DNA from: Zoogloea sp.
GTDB lineage: Bacteria; Pseudomonadota; Gammaproteobacteria; Burkholderiales; Rhodocyclaceae
Reading direction: 5' to 3'
Length of the DNA: 64,000 nucleotides
Assembly (NCBI GenBank): GCA_016720685.1
Contig: JADKKC010000014.1
Span: 1-64,000 of the forward strand
The first letter of the stretch is position 1; the number at the start of each line of letters is the position of its first letter. Shown one piece after another: positions 25,590 to 35,235 of the stretch. A program made the translations under genes and the position numbers. A model generated the notes under the pieces. That model did not search any database. It was not told the origin of the DNA and saw only the letters and a list, made by a program, of their open reading frames with translations.

Positions 25590-26856
25590 ACCCTGCGCCC
25601 TCATCGGCATCCTCGACGACGGCTTGTCCGGCCTCTCCGCTCGGGCCCAGGCCCGCCTCGCCGCCGCCGACCTCGTCATCGGCGCCCAGCGCACGCTGGA
25701 CCTGATTGCCGCCGGCCCACAGAAAACGCAGGCCATGGACGGCCAGCTCGGCCGCGTTCCCGAGTGGATTCGCGCCGCGCGCGAGGCCGGCCGCAGCGTT
25801 GCCGTGCTCGCCACCGGCGATCCGCTGTGCCACGGCATCGCCGGCTTTCTGATCGGCAAGCTCGGCGCCGATGCCATCGAAGTGCTGCCCGCCGTATCGA
25901 CGCTGCAACTGGCCTTCGCCCGCCTCAAAAAAACCTGGCAGACGGCGAAAATCGTTTCCGTGCACAGCCGCGATGCCGGCGAATGGAACGTGGGCGCCAC
26001 GCCCGACCACGGCCTGTACGGCCTCGTGCGCGCCGCCGCCGAACATCCGCTGATCGGCGTCTTCACCAGCCCGGAGAACAGCCCCGAGCGCATCGCCCGG
26101 GCGCTGCTTGCGGCCGGCCACGGCGACGATTTCCGCCTCTCGGTGGCGGCCCGCCTGGGCCTGCCGGATGAACGCGTCTTTGCCGACCTGCCCCTGGCCG
26201 AGGCCGCCAGTCAGAGATTTCCCGACCCGAACATCGTCGTGCTCGAACGCATCGCGCCGCCCGACACCCGCGCCACCTTCGGTTTCGACGACGCCGATTT
26301 CGTTCAGCGCACGCCGGAGAAAGGCCTCATCACCAAGCAGGAGGCGCGCGCGCTGTCGCTGGCCAAACTCTGCCTGCGGCCCGACAGCCGCGTCTGGGAC
26401 ATCGGCGCCGGGTCCGGCTCGGTCGGCCTCGAAGCCGCCCGACTGGCCCGCCACGGGCATGTCTGGGCCATCGAGAAAAACGCCGGCGATGCCGCCAACG
26501 CCCGTGAAAACGCCCGCCGCCTGCGCGCCAGCAACTACACCCTCGTCGAAGGCAAGGCGCCGGACACGCTTGATGCCTGGCCCGACCCCGACGCCGTTTT
26601 CATTGGCGGATCGGGGGGCGAGCTGGCCGGGCTGATCCACCTCGTCCTCGCCCGTCTCGCCCCCGGTGGCCGGCTGGTGATGAATTTCGTCACCCTCGAA
26701 AACCTGGCCACCGCCACCACGGCGCTCAGCGCGGCGGGCGCTGTCTGGGATGTGGTCCAGCTCCAGGCCTCCCGCAGCCAGCCCATCCTCGACATGCACC
26801 GTCTCGCCGCCCACAACCCGGTGTGGATCGTCTCTGCCTACAAGGACATTTCATGA
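25582..26856 (+). CDS. cobL: Fused precorrin-6Y C5,15-methyltransferase/decarboxylase (CbiE-CbiT)
   Basis: A 424-residue fusion. Residues about 1-215 are the CbiE methylase domain (LATGDPLCHGIAGFLIGKLG), and about 235-424 are the CbiT domain with a SAM-binding motif (VWDIGAGSGSVGLEAARLA), which methylates C15 and decarboxylates the C12 acetate. The start is a TTG at 25582: it overlaps the cbiD stop by eight bases, has GGAGG nine bases before it, and gives the expected N-terminus (SEPCALIGILDDGLSGLSAR). It overlaps cbiL by four bases. Confidence 0.92.
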   Translation: MSEPCALIGILDDGLSGLSARAQARLAAADLVIGAQRTLDLIAAGPQKTQAMDGQLGRVPEWIRAAREAGRSVAVLATGDPLCHGIAGFLIGKLGADAIEVLPAVSTLQLAFARLKKTWQTAKIVSVHSRDAGEWNVGATPDHGLYGLVRAAAEHPLIGVFTSPENSPERIARALLAAGHGDDFRLSVAARLGLPDERVFADLPLAEAASQRFPDPNIVVLERIAPPDTRATFGFDDADFVQRTPEKGLITKQEARALSLAKLCLRPDSRVWDIGAGSGSVGLEAARLARHGHVWAIEKNAGDAANARENARRLRASNYTLVEGKAPDTLDAWPDPDAVFIGGSGGELAGLIHLVLARLAPGGRLVMNFVTLENLATATTALSAAGAVWDVVQLQASRSQPILDMHRLAAHNPVWIVSAYKDIS

Positions 26857-27632
26857 GTGACAAACCCCTCGGCCGCCTGATCGGCGCCTCCCTGGGCCCC
26901 GGCGATCCGGAGCTGATCACCCGCCGCGCCTGGGCCGCGCTTGGCGCCGGCGCGCGCTGGCTCTACCCGGTCAAAAAGGCCGAGGATTCCTCCTACGCGC
27001 TGGGCATCGTCGAACGCGGCGGCCTGGCCGTACCGGACGACGCGGAGGCGCTGGTCTTTCCGATGACCCGCGACCCGGTGGCCCTCGCCAAAGCCTGGGC
27101 CCGCGCCGCCACCCGCACTGTTGCGCTGCTGCAGGAAGGCCGCGATCTGGTTTTCCTCGTCGAGGGCGACGCGTCCACCTTCTCCACCTTCGGCCACCTG
27201 GCCCGCGTCGTGCGCGAACTGGCGCCGGACGTGGAGGTGGAAACGATCCCCGGCGTTTCGTCCTTCGCCGCCGCCGCGGCCGCCACCGGCCTCACGCTGG
27301 CCGAGGAGGACGAAACCTTCGCCGTCATTCCCGCCGCCTACGGCGTGCCGGTGATCGACCGGCTGCTCGACGAGTTCGACACCCTCGTGCTGCTCAAGGT
27401 GAAACCGCTGCTCGACGAAGTGCTCGCGCTACTCGAGAAACGCGGTCTCCTTGCCACCAGTTGCTTCATCGAAAAAGTCGGCTCGCCCGACGAACGCGTC
27501 GTGCCCGACGTAGCCAGCCTCGCCGGCGAGAAGGTCAATTACCTCTCGCTGCTGCTCGTCCAGAACCCCAGGCGGGTGCGCGGCGAGCTGCGCCGCGGCT
27601 GCCGCAAACGCCATGCAGTCGCCCCTAATTAA
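26853..27632 (+). CDS. cbiL: Precorrin-2 C20-methyltransferase
   Basis: A 259-residue tetrapyrrole methylase that adds the C20 methyl to (cobalt-)precorrin-2 (CobI/CbiL). Family motifs: GASLGPGDPELITRRA at the N-terminus, FLVEGDASTFSTFGHLAR, IPGVSSFAAAAAATG. The ATG at 26853 overlaps the cobL stop (ATGA). The C-terminus ends in an Arg-rich tail (RVRGELRRGCRKRHAV) that looks like a non-conserved extension. Confidence 0.92.
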   Translation: MSDKPLGRLIGASLGPGDPELITRRAWAALGAGARWLYPVKKAEDSSYALGIVERGGLAVPDDAEALVFPMTRDPVALAKAWARAATRTVALLQEGRDLVFLVEGDASTFSTFGHLARVVRELAPDVEVETIPGVSSFAAAAAATGLTLAEEDETFAVIPAAYGVPVIDRLLDEFDTLVLLKVKPLLDEVLALLEKRGLLATSCFIEKVGSPDERVVPDVASLAGEKVNYLSLLLVQNPRRVRGELRRGCRKRHAVAPN

Positions 27633-27653
27633 CCGGAAACCGCACACATCACG

Positions 27654-28424
27654 ATGACCCAGCACCTGCCCTTCTCCCACGACCGCATCGCCGTCGTCTC
27701 CATCACCCGCCACGGCATTGCGCTGGCCGGCCGCGTTGTTGCGGCCTTGCCCGGTGCCCGCCTGTTCGCCCCCGAGAAATTTGCCGCGGAAGCCGAGGCC
27801 GCCGCCCCCGGCGTCGCGGCCTGCTACGCCGGCAAGACCGGCGAGCAGATTCCGATCCTGTTCTCCAACTTCGACGGCATCGTCGCCATCGTGTCGCTGG
27901 GCGCGATGGTCCGGCTGGTTGCCCCGCACCTCGGCAAGAAGGAATCCGACCCGGGCGTGGTGGTCATCGACGAGGCCGGGCGTTTCGTCATCCCGATGCT
28001 CTCCGGCCACCTGGGCGGCGCCAACGCGCTGGCCGGCACCCTCGCCGCCGCACTCGAGGCCACCACCGTGCTCACCACCGCCTCCGACGCCCGTCAGACC
28101 CTTGCCGTGGATCTGCTCGGCCGGGAGCTGGGCTGGACCTTCGAAGCCAGTCACGACGAAATCGTCCGGGCCAGCGCGGCGGTGGTGAACGACGAACCCG
28201 TCGCCCTCGTGCAGGAGGCCGGCAGCCCGGACTGGTGGGTTCGCCACGCCAACGGCCGCAGCGGCCCCCTGCCCGGCAACCTCCATCCCTTCACGCGCCT
28301 GGAAGACGTGGTGCCCGAACGCTTCGGCGCCGTGCTGTGGATCAGCCACCGGGCGCTGCCCGCCGAACTGGCGCCCCGCCTGGCCGGCAAACGCGTCATC
28401 TACCGGCCGCCGGTGGCGTCGTGA
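27654..28424 (+). CDS. cbiG: Cobalt-precorrin-5A hydrolase, N-terminal and central part
   Basis: A 256-residue CbiG lacking the C-terminal domain found in one-piece CbiG. The central hydrolase core (DGIVAIVSLGAMVRLVAPHL, then DPGVVVIDEAGRFVIPMLSG, then HLGGANALAGTLA) matches the family, which opens the delta-lactone and expels the C20 carbon as acetaldehyde during anaerobic ring contraction. The missing domain is encoded by the next gene, which overlaps the stop by one base (TGATG), so the two polypeptides are probably made together. Confidence 0.92.
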   Translation: MTQHLPFSHDRIAVVSITRHGIALAGRVVAALPGARLFAPEKFAAEAEAAAPGVAACYAGKTGEQIPILFSNFDGIVAIVSLGAMVRLVAPHLGKKESDPGVVVIDEAGRFVIPMLSGHLGGANALAGTLAAALEATTVLTTASDARQTLAVDLLGRELGWTFEASHDEIVRASAAVVNDEPVALVQEAGSPDWWVRHANGRSGPLPGNLHPFTRLEDVVPERFGAVLWISHRALPAELAPRLAGKRVIYRPPVAS

Positions 28425-28828
28425 TGCCGAGCCAGCCCATCGCCCTCGGCCTCGGTTGTGACCGGGGGACGCCGGCCGCCACCCTCGTCTGGGCCGTGGT
28501 CGATGCCCTCGCCAGTTGCGGCGCGGCCCTCGCCGACGTTGCCGCGGTGGCCAGCATCAACCTCAAGGCCGACGAGCCCGGCCTGCTCGAACTGGCCCGC
28601 TGGCAGGGCTGGACGATTCATTTTTACCCGGCCGCCGAGCTGGCCGCCGTGCCCGTGCCCCACCCGTCGGAAACCGTTCGCAAGTACACCGGCACGCCGT
28701 CGGTATCCGAGGCGGCGGCGCTGCTTGCCGCCGGGGTGGGCATGGATCAGCTGATCATCGAAAAACTCAAGTATCGCGGCCCCGACGGCCGCAACGCCAC
28801 CGTCTCCATCGCAAGGATTCCCCAATGA
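28424..28828 (+). CDS. CbiG C-terminal domain protein (CobE-like)
   Basis: A 134-residue protein equal to the C-terminal domain of CbiG or stand-alone CobE (IALGLGCDRGTPAATLVWAV, then ASINLKADEPGLLELAR, then TPSVSEAAALLAAG). It begins in the TGATG overlap with cbiG and overlaps cbiH by four bases. In the family this domain is required for the ring-contraction step, though its exact chemistry is unsettled. Here the pathway is clearly anaerobic, so it is best read as the second half of a split CbiG. Confidence 0.9.
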   Translation: MPSQPIALGLGCDRGTPAATLVWAVVDALASCGAALADVAAVASINLKADEPGLLELARWQGWTIHFYPAAELAAVPVPHPSETVRKYTGTPSVSEAAALLAAGVGMDQLIIEKLKYRGPDGRNATVSIARIPQ

Positions 28829-29817
28829 GCGACACCCCGAACCTCGCCTCCGCAGGCGGCAAGATCATGCTGGTCGGCCTCGGCCCCGGCAGTCACGACC
28901 ACCTTACCGCCCGCGCCCGCGCGGCCATCGCCGAAGCCGACACCGTCATCGGCTACGTCACCTACATCCGTCTGGTGGCCGACCTCCTGGAGGGCAAGGA
29001 GGTCATCCGGAAGTCGATGACCGAGGAACTCGACCGCGCCATCGAAGCCTTCGAGCGCGCGCGCCAAGGCAAGAAGGTGGCGCTGATCTCGTCCGGCGAC
29101 GCCGGCGTCTACGGCATGGCCGGGCCGACCTTCGAGGTGCTGTTCCAGGCCGGCTGGACACCCGATTCCGGCGTCGAAGTCGAGATCATCCCCGGCGCCT
29201 CGGCGCTCAACACCTGCGCCGCACTGGTCGGCGCGCCGCTGACCCATGATTTCTGCGCGATTTCGCTGTCGGACCTGCTGACCCCGTGGCCGACCATCGC
29301 CCGCCGCCTCGACGCGGTGGCCTATGCCGATTTCGTGGTCGCGCTCTACAACCCCAAAAGCGGCCGCCGCACCGGGCAGATCGTCGAGGCCCGCCGGCTC
29401 TTCCTGCGCCACCGCCGCCCCGATACCCCGGTGGCCATCGTCAAGTCGGCCTACCGGCCCAAGCAGCGCATCGAATTCACCACGCTGGAAAAGATGACCG
29501 ACTGCGACATCGGCATGCTGTCCACGGTCCTGATCGGCAACTCCAACACCTTCATCCAGCACGGGCTGATGGTCACCCCGCGCGGCTACCGCAACAAATA
29601 CGACGTGGAAAGCGGCGCCACCCGTCACGGCGAACAGGCCGGCCGCTCGCTGTCCACCGGCCTCACCGGCTGGCGTGCCGGCCTGCACGCCAGCGGCCGC
29701 AGCGCCGCCGAACTGGCCGCCGAGCATCGTCTGCCCGAGGACTACATCGCCGCGCTGCTGGCCGAACCCCTCGACGCCGCCCAAGCCGACGACGAAACCG
29801 CCGAGGTGGAGGCATGA
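28825..29817 (+). CDS. cbiH: Precorrin-3B C17-methyltransferase
   Basis: A 330-residue CbiH/CobJ. The methylase core runs to about residue 245 (LVGLGPGSHDHLTARARAAI, ISSGDAGVYGMAGPTFEV, VALYNPKSGRR). It has a C-terminal extension of about 80 residues (SLSTGLTGWRAGLHASGRSA onward) beyond the usual enzyme of about 250, which some betaproteobacterial versions share. In the anaerobic route it methylates C17 and contracts the ring. It overlaps the genes on both sides by four bases. Confidence 0.92.
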   Translation: MSDTPNLASAGGKIMLVGLGPGSHDHLTARARAAIAEADTVIGYVTYIRLVADLLEGKEVIRKSMTEELDRAIEAFERARQGKKVALISSGDAGVYGMAGPTFEVLFQAGWTPDSGVEVEIIPGASALNTCAALVGAPLTHDFCAISLSDLLTPWPTIARRLDAVAYADFVVALYNPKSGRRTGQIVEARRLFLRHRRPDTPVAIVKSAYRPKQRIEFTTLEKMTDCDIGMLSTVLIGNSNTFIQHGLMVTPRGYRNKYDVESGATRHGEQAGRSLSTGLTGWRAGLHASGRSAAELAAEHRLPEDYIAALLAEPLDAAQADDETAEVEA

Positions 29818-30185
29818 GCGGGATCGTCAAACCCCAGATCGGCGCCTACCGCCGTCACCTGCTGGTGTGCACCGGCCCCCGCTGCACGGCCGACGGACAG
29901 GCCCAGGCGCTGTTCGACAGCCTGGGCAGCAAGTTCAAGGCGGCCGGGCTGGATGCCGGCGATCTGCGCGTCAAGCGCACCCGCGCCGCGTGCTTCGCGG
30001 CCTGCCGGGGCGGCCCGATTCTGTGCGTGCAGCCGGACGGCACCTGGTATTACGGCGTGACCGACGCGGTGATGGAGCGCATTGTCGACGAGCACCTGGT
30101 GGGCGGTCGCCCGGTGAAAGAGCACGTTTTTCACCAGACATCCGGGGATGCCTCCCTGCCGCCGGCCGCGCCGAAGGAGGGCTGA
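29814..30185 (+). CDS. Thioredoxin-like [2Fe-2S] ferredoxin at the end of the cobalamin operon
   Basis: A 123-residue protein of the thioredoxin-fold [2Fe-2S] ferredoxin family. Cysteines at 19, 24, 60, 64 and 71 (VCTGPRCTADG and ACFAACRGGPILC) supply more than the four ligands needed. It overlaps cbiH by four bases and ends the operon. Ferredoxins of this type are common in cobalamin operons of anaerobes and denitrifiers and may deliver electrons for cobalt reduction or for reducing precorrin-6A; no cbiJ is seen in this operon. The electron-donor role is inference from place and fold. Confidence 0.85.
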   Translation: MSGIVKPQIGAYRRHLLVCTGPRCTADGQAQALFDSLGSKFKAAGLDAGDLRVKRTRAACFAACRGGPILCVQPDGTWYYGVTDAVMERIVDEHLVGGRPVKEHVFHQTSGDASLPPAAPKEG

Positions 30186-30264
30186 AGGAGGCCTGCCCGG
30201 CGTGGGCTGCAAGGCGGGAGGTGTGTTAAAAGTCGTTCCGCCCTGAACGAACCGCCCCGCCGCC

Positions 30265-32554
30265 GTGAACCTTGCCGATCTCAGGCTCCGTGCCACCCCG
30301 CTCCTCGCCCGCCTCCGCCACCCCACCCGGCGCGGCGTCGCGCTGGCGCTGGCGGCGCCCCCGGCGCTGCTGCTGGCCTACTCGATCATCCTGATCCCCT
30401 TCACGCCGGGCATTGGCGACATCCGCAAGGCCAAGCTGGAGCAGCCGGCGCGGGTGATGTCGGCGGATGGCAAGGAGCTGGCGGTGTTCAAGTGGGCCAA
30501 CCGGGAGTGGGTGACGCTTGCCGGAATTTCGCCGCAGGTGACGGCGGCGCTGATCGCCACCGAGGACCACCGCTTTTACGAACACCACGGCATCGATTTC
30601 TACCGCCTCGGCGGCGCGGCGCTGCGCACCTTTTCCGGCGACAAGCAGGGCGGCTCGACCCTGACGCAGCAGCTGGCGCGCAATCTGTTTCCCGACGAGA
30701 TCGGCCGCGCGCCAACGCTGACGCGCAAGCTCAAGGAGGCGATAACCGCGTTCAAGATCGAGGCGCTGTATTCGAAGGACGAGATCCTCGAAACCTATCT
30801 CAACACCGTGCCCTTTTTGTATAACGCCTGGGGCATCGAAATGGCGGCGCGCACCTATTTCGACAAGTCGGCGCGCTCGCTGGACGTGCTGGAGAGCGCC
30901 ACACTGGTCGGCATGCTCAAGGGCAACAGCTATTACAACCCGGTGCTCAACCCCGAGCGGGCGGTGGCCCGGCGCAACATCGTGCTGGCGCAGATGGCCC
31001 GGCGCGACAAGCTGGACGAGGCGCGGCTGGCGGCCCTGCAAAAGAAGCCGCTGCGCATCGACTTCGAGCGCCAGCTCGAAGCCCCCGGCCCGGCGCCGCA
31101 CTTTGCCCAGCAGCTGCGCAAATGGCTGATCGCCTGGGCCGACCGCAACGGCTACAACATCTACGCCGACGGACTGGTGCTGCGCACCACCATCGATTCG
31201 CGCCTGCAGGCCCAGGCCACGCAGGCCGTGGTGCGGCGCGGCCGGCAATTGCAGGGCCTGGCCGACCAGGCCTGGAGCGCGCGCAAGGGCTGGGCGGGAA
31301 GCCCGGAGCTGGTCGACGCCTTCGTGCGCGAATCGCGCCCCTACCGCGCGGCGCTGGCGGCGGGGCAAACGCCCGAGGAAGCGCTCCAGCGCCTCCTGGC
31401 CGACAAGGCCTTCATCGAGGCCCTGCGCCAGGACAAGACCCGCGTGCAGGTGGGCTTCATGGCCCTCGACCCGCGCAGCGCCCAGGTGCGCGCCTGGGTG
31501 GGCAGCCGCGATTTTGTGCAGGACCCTTTCGATCACGTGCAGCAGGCCCGCCGCCAGCCGGGCTCCACCTTCAAGCCCTTCGTGTATGGCGCGGCCTTCG
31601 ACAAGGGCCTGAGCCCCTCCGACACGCTCATCGACCAGGCGGTGGACATCACGCTGCCCAACGGTGAAAGCTGGCAGCCCAGCGACGAATCCTTCCCCAG
31701 CGGCAAGCCGGTGAGCCTGCGCGACGGGCTGGTGTACTCGCGCAACCGCATCACCGCCCAGCTCGTCGAGCAGATCGGCGCCGCGCGGGTGGCCAAGCTG
31801 GCCTACGCGATGGGCGTGCGCCAGAGCCCGCTGGAAGTCGTGCCCTCGCTGGCTCTGGGCACCAGCCCGGTGACGCTCAAGGAGATGGTGTCGGCCTACG
31901 CCACGCTGGCCAACGGCGGCGCCTACCTCGAGCCGGTGCTGGTGACCCGCATCGAGGACGGGCAAGGCCGGGTGCTGGAAGAGTTCGCCCCCGCCGAACC
32001 CGAACGAAGCCCTGGCGCCGGGCACCGCCTACACCCTGCTCGACGTGATGCGCGGCGTGGTCGACCGGGGCACCGGCGTGGCGATCCGCAACCAGTTTGG
32101 GCTGCGCGCCGACCTGGCCGGCAAGACCGGCACCACCCAGGACAACACCGACGGCTGGTTCATCCTGATGCACCCGCAACTGGTGGCCGGCGCCTGGGTG
32201 GGCTTCAACGACAACCGCGTCACGCTGCGCAGTGACTACTGGGGGCAGGGCGCCCGGAGCGCGCTACCCATTGTGGGCGACGCTTTTCACTACGCGCTGG
32301 CCAACCGGCTGATCGATCCAAAGGCGCGCTTCGTGTCGATGGAACAACCCGGCCTGCTCAAGCGGGCCTGGGGCTGGGTGAGCGGCCTGTTCGTGCAGCC
32401 CGAACCGGAACCGGCCCCCGAAGCCCGGCGTCCGCGCCGCCGCACGCCGCCTGCTCCGCCTGCCCCGGCGGATCTTGCCCCGCCAGCACCACCGCCCGAG
32501 TCGGCGCCGCCCGAAGCACCGCCAGCGGCCCCGGCCGAGGGTGACAAGGGCTGA
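30265..32554 (+). CDS. Class A penicillin-binding protein (PBP1A-type), frameshifted in this sequence
   Basis: Bifunctional cell-wall synthase anchored in the inner membrane (hydrophobic segment about residues 24-47). The glycosyltransferase 51 domain has EDHRFYEHHGID (Glu100) and GGSTLTQQLARNLF. The transpeptidase has the SxxK motif STFKP (Ser434) and SxN (Ser492-Arg-Asn494). The KTG motif (KTGTTQD, 32123) lies in the next frame: one extra base near 32002 breaks the gene, and joining the frames gives about 760 residues with normal order. The tail after 32400 is Pro/Ala-rich. The start is GTG. An intact KTG region argues that the indel is a sequencing error or very recent. Confidence 0.85.
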
Positions 32555-32636
32555 ACCCGCCCGAGGCGGTGAACCCCGGAGCGCGTTTGAGGTGCATATT
32601 GTCGGGCGTGGCCGGTAACGGAATGGAGCAAACGGA

Positions 32637-33314
32637 ATGTCGGTGGATGACCGGGACAACGTGAACAAGCAGGCGGCAGGGCGCTTTATCCGGCCCGAAA
32701 GCGACAAGGAGCAGCGACTGCTCGACGTGAAGGATCGCCTCACGGTGGGCAAGCGTAGCGCGGCCCCGGCCGCTGCCGCGTCGGGGGGCTGGCTGCTGCC
32801 GGCGCTGTTCTGGGCGGCCTTCATCGGGCTGGGCACCCTGGCGGCCAGCTACTGGGTGTCGGTGTCGCGGGGCAGCACGGCGGTCGAGGTGATGAACGGC
32901 GACGCGCTGGAACTGCGGCTGGGCCGCAGCGGGCATTACGAAGTGACGGGCTCGGTGGCCTCGCTGCCGGCGCGTTTCATCGTCGATACCGGCGCCAGCC
33001 TGACATCGATCCCGAGCAGCCTGGGCCAGCGCATCGGCATTCGCGAATGCCCGGCCATCGGTTTCGACCTGAGCGCCGCCGCCGAGCCGGGCTGTTGCCG
33101 GCGCGAAACCTTCAACACCGCCAACGGCACCACCGAAGGCTGCGTCGCCCGGGTGCCGGCGATCCGCTTTGGCGGCTTCGAACTCAAGAACGCCAAGGTG
33201 GCGGTGATGCCGGACATCGGCGACACCGCCTTGCTCGGGATGAACGTCCTCAGGCATTTCCGCCTCGTCCAGCAGGGCAGCCGGCTGACGGTTTCCGCCA
33301 TGCCGGGCGAGTAA
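32637..33314 (+). CDS. Membrane-anchored retropepsin-like aspartic protease
   Basis: A 225-residue protein with one transmembrane segment (about 51-72, WLLPALFWAAFIGLGTLAAS) and a C-terminal retropepsin domain of the TIGR02281 (clan AA) group. The active-site motif FIVDTGASLTSIP has Asp117, and the second half ends with the typical LLGMNVLRHFRLVQQGSRL. These are single-domain proteases that must dimerise. The substrate is unknown. An ATG at 32637 follows a GGAATGGAGC stretch. Confidence 0.87.
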   Translation: MSVDDRDNVNKQAAGRFIRPESDKEQRLLDVKDRLTVGKRSAAPAAAASGGWLLPALFWAAFIGLGTLAASYWVSVSRGSTAVEVMNGDALELRLGRSGHYEVTGSVASLPARFIVDTGASLTSIPSSLGQRIGIRECPAIGFDLSAAAEPGCCRRETFNTANGTTEGCVARVPAIRFGGFELKNAKVAVMPDIGDTALLGMNVLRHFRLVQQGSRLTVSAMPGE

Positions 33315-33371
33315 GGATCGTCGGATGGCGTTACAGTTCCTGGGGGTTGTCGCCTCGACGCTGAATCATCG

Positions 33372-34251
33372 ATGACGCCGAATCCTGCTTCCCCCGACCG
33401 CTATCCCCTCGCCATCGTTGGCGCCGGCGCCCCTGGGCCTGAACTTTGCCGCGCGGCTGGCGGCGCTGGGGCCGGTGGCGGTGATCGCGCGCAGCGCGGC
33501 GCGGGCCGCCGAGTTGCGGGCCGGGGTCGAGGTGGGCGGGGTGAGGTTCCGGCCGGATGCCTTCGGGCCGGACGCGCTGCCGGGGGCCGACTGGGTGATC
33601 GTGCTGGTCAAGGCCGGCGACACCGCGGAGGCGGCCCGCACGGCGCTGGCGATGGGGCCGCGGGGCGTGGTTTCGCTGCAGAACGGGCTCACCGGAGACG
33701 TGCTGCGCGCGGCCTGCGGCGAGGTGCCGGCCGGGCAGGGCATCACCACCGAGGGGGCGTTTCGCGACGGGCTGCGGGTGCAGCCTTCGGGGGCGGGCGA
33801 AACCTTGCTGCCGCCGGGCTTCGAGGCGGTGGCCGCGCTGCTGCAGCGGGCGGGCTTCAAGGCCCGGATCGAGCCTGACATCGTGGCGGCGCGTCTCGTC
33901 AAGTTGCTTATGAACCTGGCGATCAACCCGCTGGCGGCGATTTTTCGGGTGACCAACGGGGCGCTGGCGGCTCCGCCGCACCGCCGCCTGCTTGACGCGC
34001 TGGTGGATGAAGCCTGCCGGTGCTGCGCGCCAGGGCCTGCCCCCGATGCCGCGGCCGCCCGCGAGCGGGTGGTGGCGGTGGCCCTTGCCACCGGCGCCAA
34101 CCGGGCGAGCATGCTGCAGGACGTGGAGGCCGGACGCCGCACCGAGATCGACGCGATCACCGGCGTTTTTCTGGACATGGCCCGCCGCCACGGCGCCGCC
34201 GCGCCCACCCACCAGGCGGTGTTCACGCTGGTCAAGCGGCTGGAAGGCTGA
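33372..34251 (+). pseudogene. Ketopantoate reductase-like protein (PanE/ApbA family), one-base frameshift
   Basis: The start MTPNPASPDRYPLAIVGAGA leads into the nucleotide-binding GxGxxG loop, but a run of four C at 33430-33433 shifts the frame in the middle of it. Removing one C gives GAGALGLNFAARLAALGPVA and continues as a full ketopantoate reductase of about 290 residues (VSLQNGLTGDVL, LVKLLMNLAINPLAAIF, NRASMLQDVEAGRRTEIDAI). PanE uses NADPH to reduce 2-ketopantoate in coenzyme A synthesis; many genomes carry several paralogues of other specificity. A homopolymer indel is a common sequencing error, so the gene may be intact in the cell. Confidence 0.8.
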
Positions 34252-34299
34252 GCGGGGCTGCGCCGTCAGTCCCCGGCGAGGAGCTGCCGGCCGCAGTCG

Positions 34300-34610
34300 G
34301 TGAGCCGATCGCCGCAGCTTGGCGTAGAAGTGCGCGAAATGCCGGGTGGTGGTGAAGATCAGGTCGGAGCCCGGCAGCAGGTACGGTGCCGACATGAATG
34401 ACTGCACCACCATGCGCTCGTCCCGGCTGATCCGGTTGGCGGCGAGCACCGTGTCGATCACGCCGCGCTGCTTGGGCGCGTAGGGCATCGGCTGGGCGAT
34501 GGGTGGCCCGGCGCCCCAGGCCCAGAGTGTCGACGTGCCCAAGCGGGTGGCGACGGTGGATAAAGCCCGCGCCGACGCGGCCACGGCGGCGGCCAGCCTG
34601 CCATCGGGCG
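34300..34610 (-). pseudogene. LysR-type regulator, fragment of the effector domain
   Basis: The minus strand encodes AQPMPYAPKQRGVIDTVLAA, then NRISRDERMVVQSFMSAPYL and LPGSDLIFTTTRHFAHFYAK, a clear match to the last third of a LysR effector domain. No helix-turn-helix is nearby, and the sequence on both sides belongs to other genes or is unrecognisable. With the permease and porin scraps to its right it looks like the remains of a regulated transport locus. Confidence 0.6.
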
Positions 34611-34649
34611 CCAGCGCGCCGGATCTGAAAGCTGCCCGGCATCATTATC

Positions 34650-34741
34650 GGCTGCCGCATCAGTCACCGGGATCATCGGCCGGCCTGCTCCCCAAGATGG
34701 CCCCGCTGGTGGAGTCGGTGCCCACCTTCGTGCTCGGCGGT
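34650..34741 (+). pseudogene. Nucleobase permease (NCS2 family), short fragment
   Basis: GLLPKMAPLVESVPTFVLGG is the signature of an internal helix pair in xanthine/uracil permeases (NCS2). Only about 25 residues remain and both ends are cut; the right cut joins directly to a porin fragment. The assignment rests on one short motif. Confidence 0.5.
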
Positions 34742-35186
34742 GCTCCTCAACCTCTATTTCAACGGTGGCGAAGCCGGCGAGCGCGGCGCCATCGACGCGG
34801 CCTGCGCCGGAAACCTCGCCTCGGCCGCCACCTGGAGCGACAGCTTCCTCGGCTACCGCTTCGACACCCAGCTGATCCTGAGCGCCGCCTGGGGCCTGCC
34901 CTTTCAGGCCGGCCCGGTGCCGCTCAAGTTCCAGGGTTTCATCAACTACAACACCGACAAGGGCAAGGACTACGCCGGGGTGGAGACCGAGGCCGAAACC
35001 CTGATGCGCACCTCGCTGATGGTGGATGTGGGGTAGATGGCTGCCGGGCGCAAGAACACCCTGCTGATGGGCGTGGGCTACGAGATGTGGTTCAACAAGT
35101 TCGGCAATCACGCCACCGCGGCCGGCGTGACCAAGCCGGGCATCAACACCTACGCGCCCACGCTCCAGGTGGAATGGCACTTCTGA
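34740..35186 (+). pseudogene. Tsx-like outer-membrane channel protein, C-terminal half with internal stop
   Basis: The frame gives FLGYRFDTQLILSAAWGLPF, then LKFQGFINYNTDKGKDYAGV, a TAG stop at 35034-35036, then KNTLLMGVGYEMWFNKFGNH and a last beta-strand LQVEWHF ending in Phe, as in outer-membrane barrels. The pattern matches Tsx/nucleoside-channel-like proteins. The N-terminal half and signal peptide are missing, so the gene is dead even without the stop. Beside the NCS2 and LysR remnants it suggests a former purine or nucleoside uptake locus. Confidence 0.6.
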
Positions 35187-35235
35187 TCTGAACGCCGAGT
35201 GCGGCGGGCTTGGCGAGGAAGGGGCTCTTCAGGCC

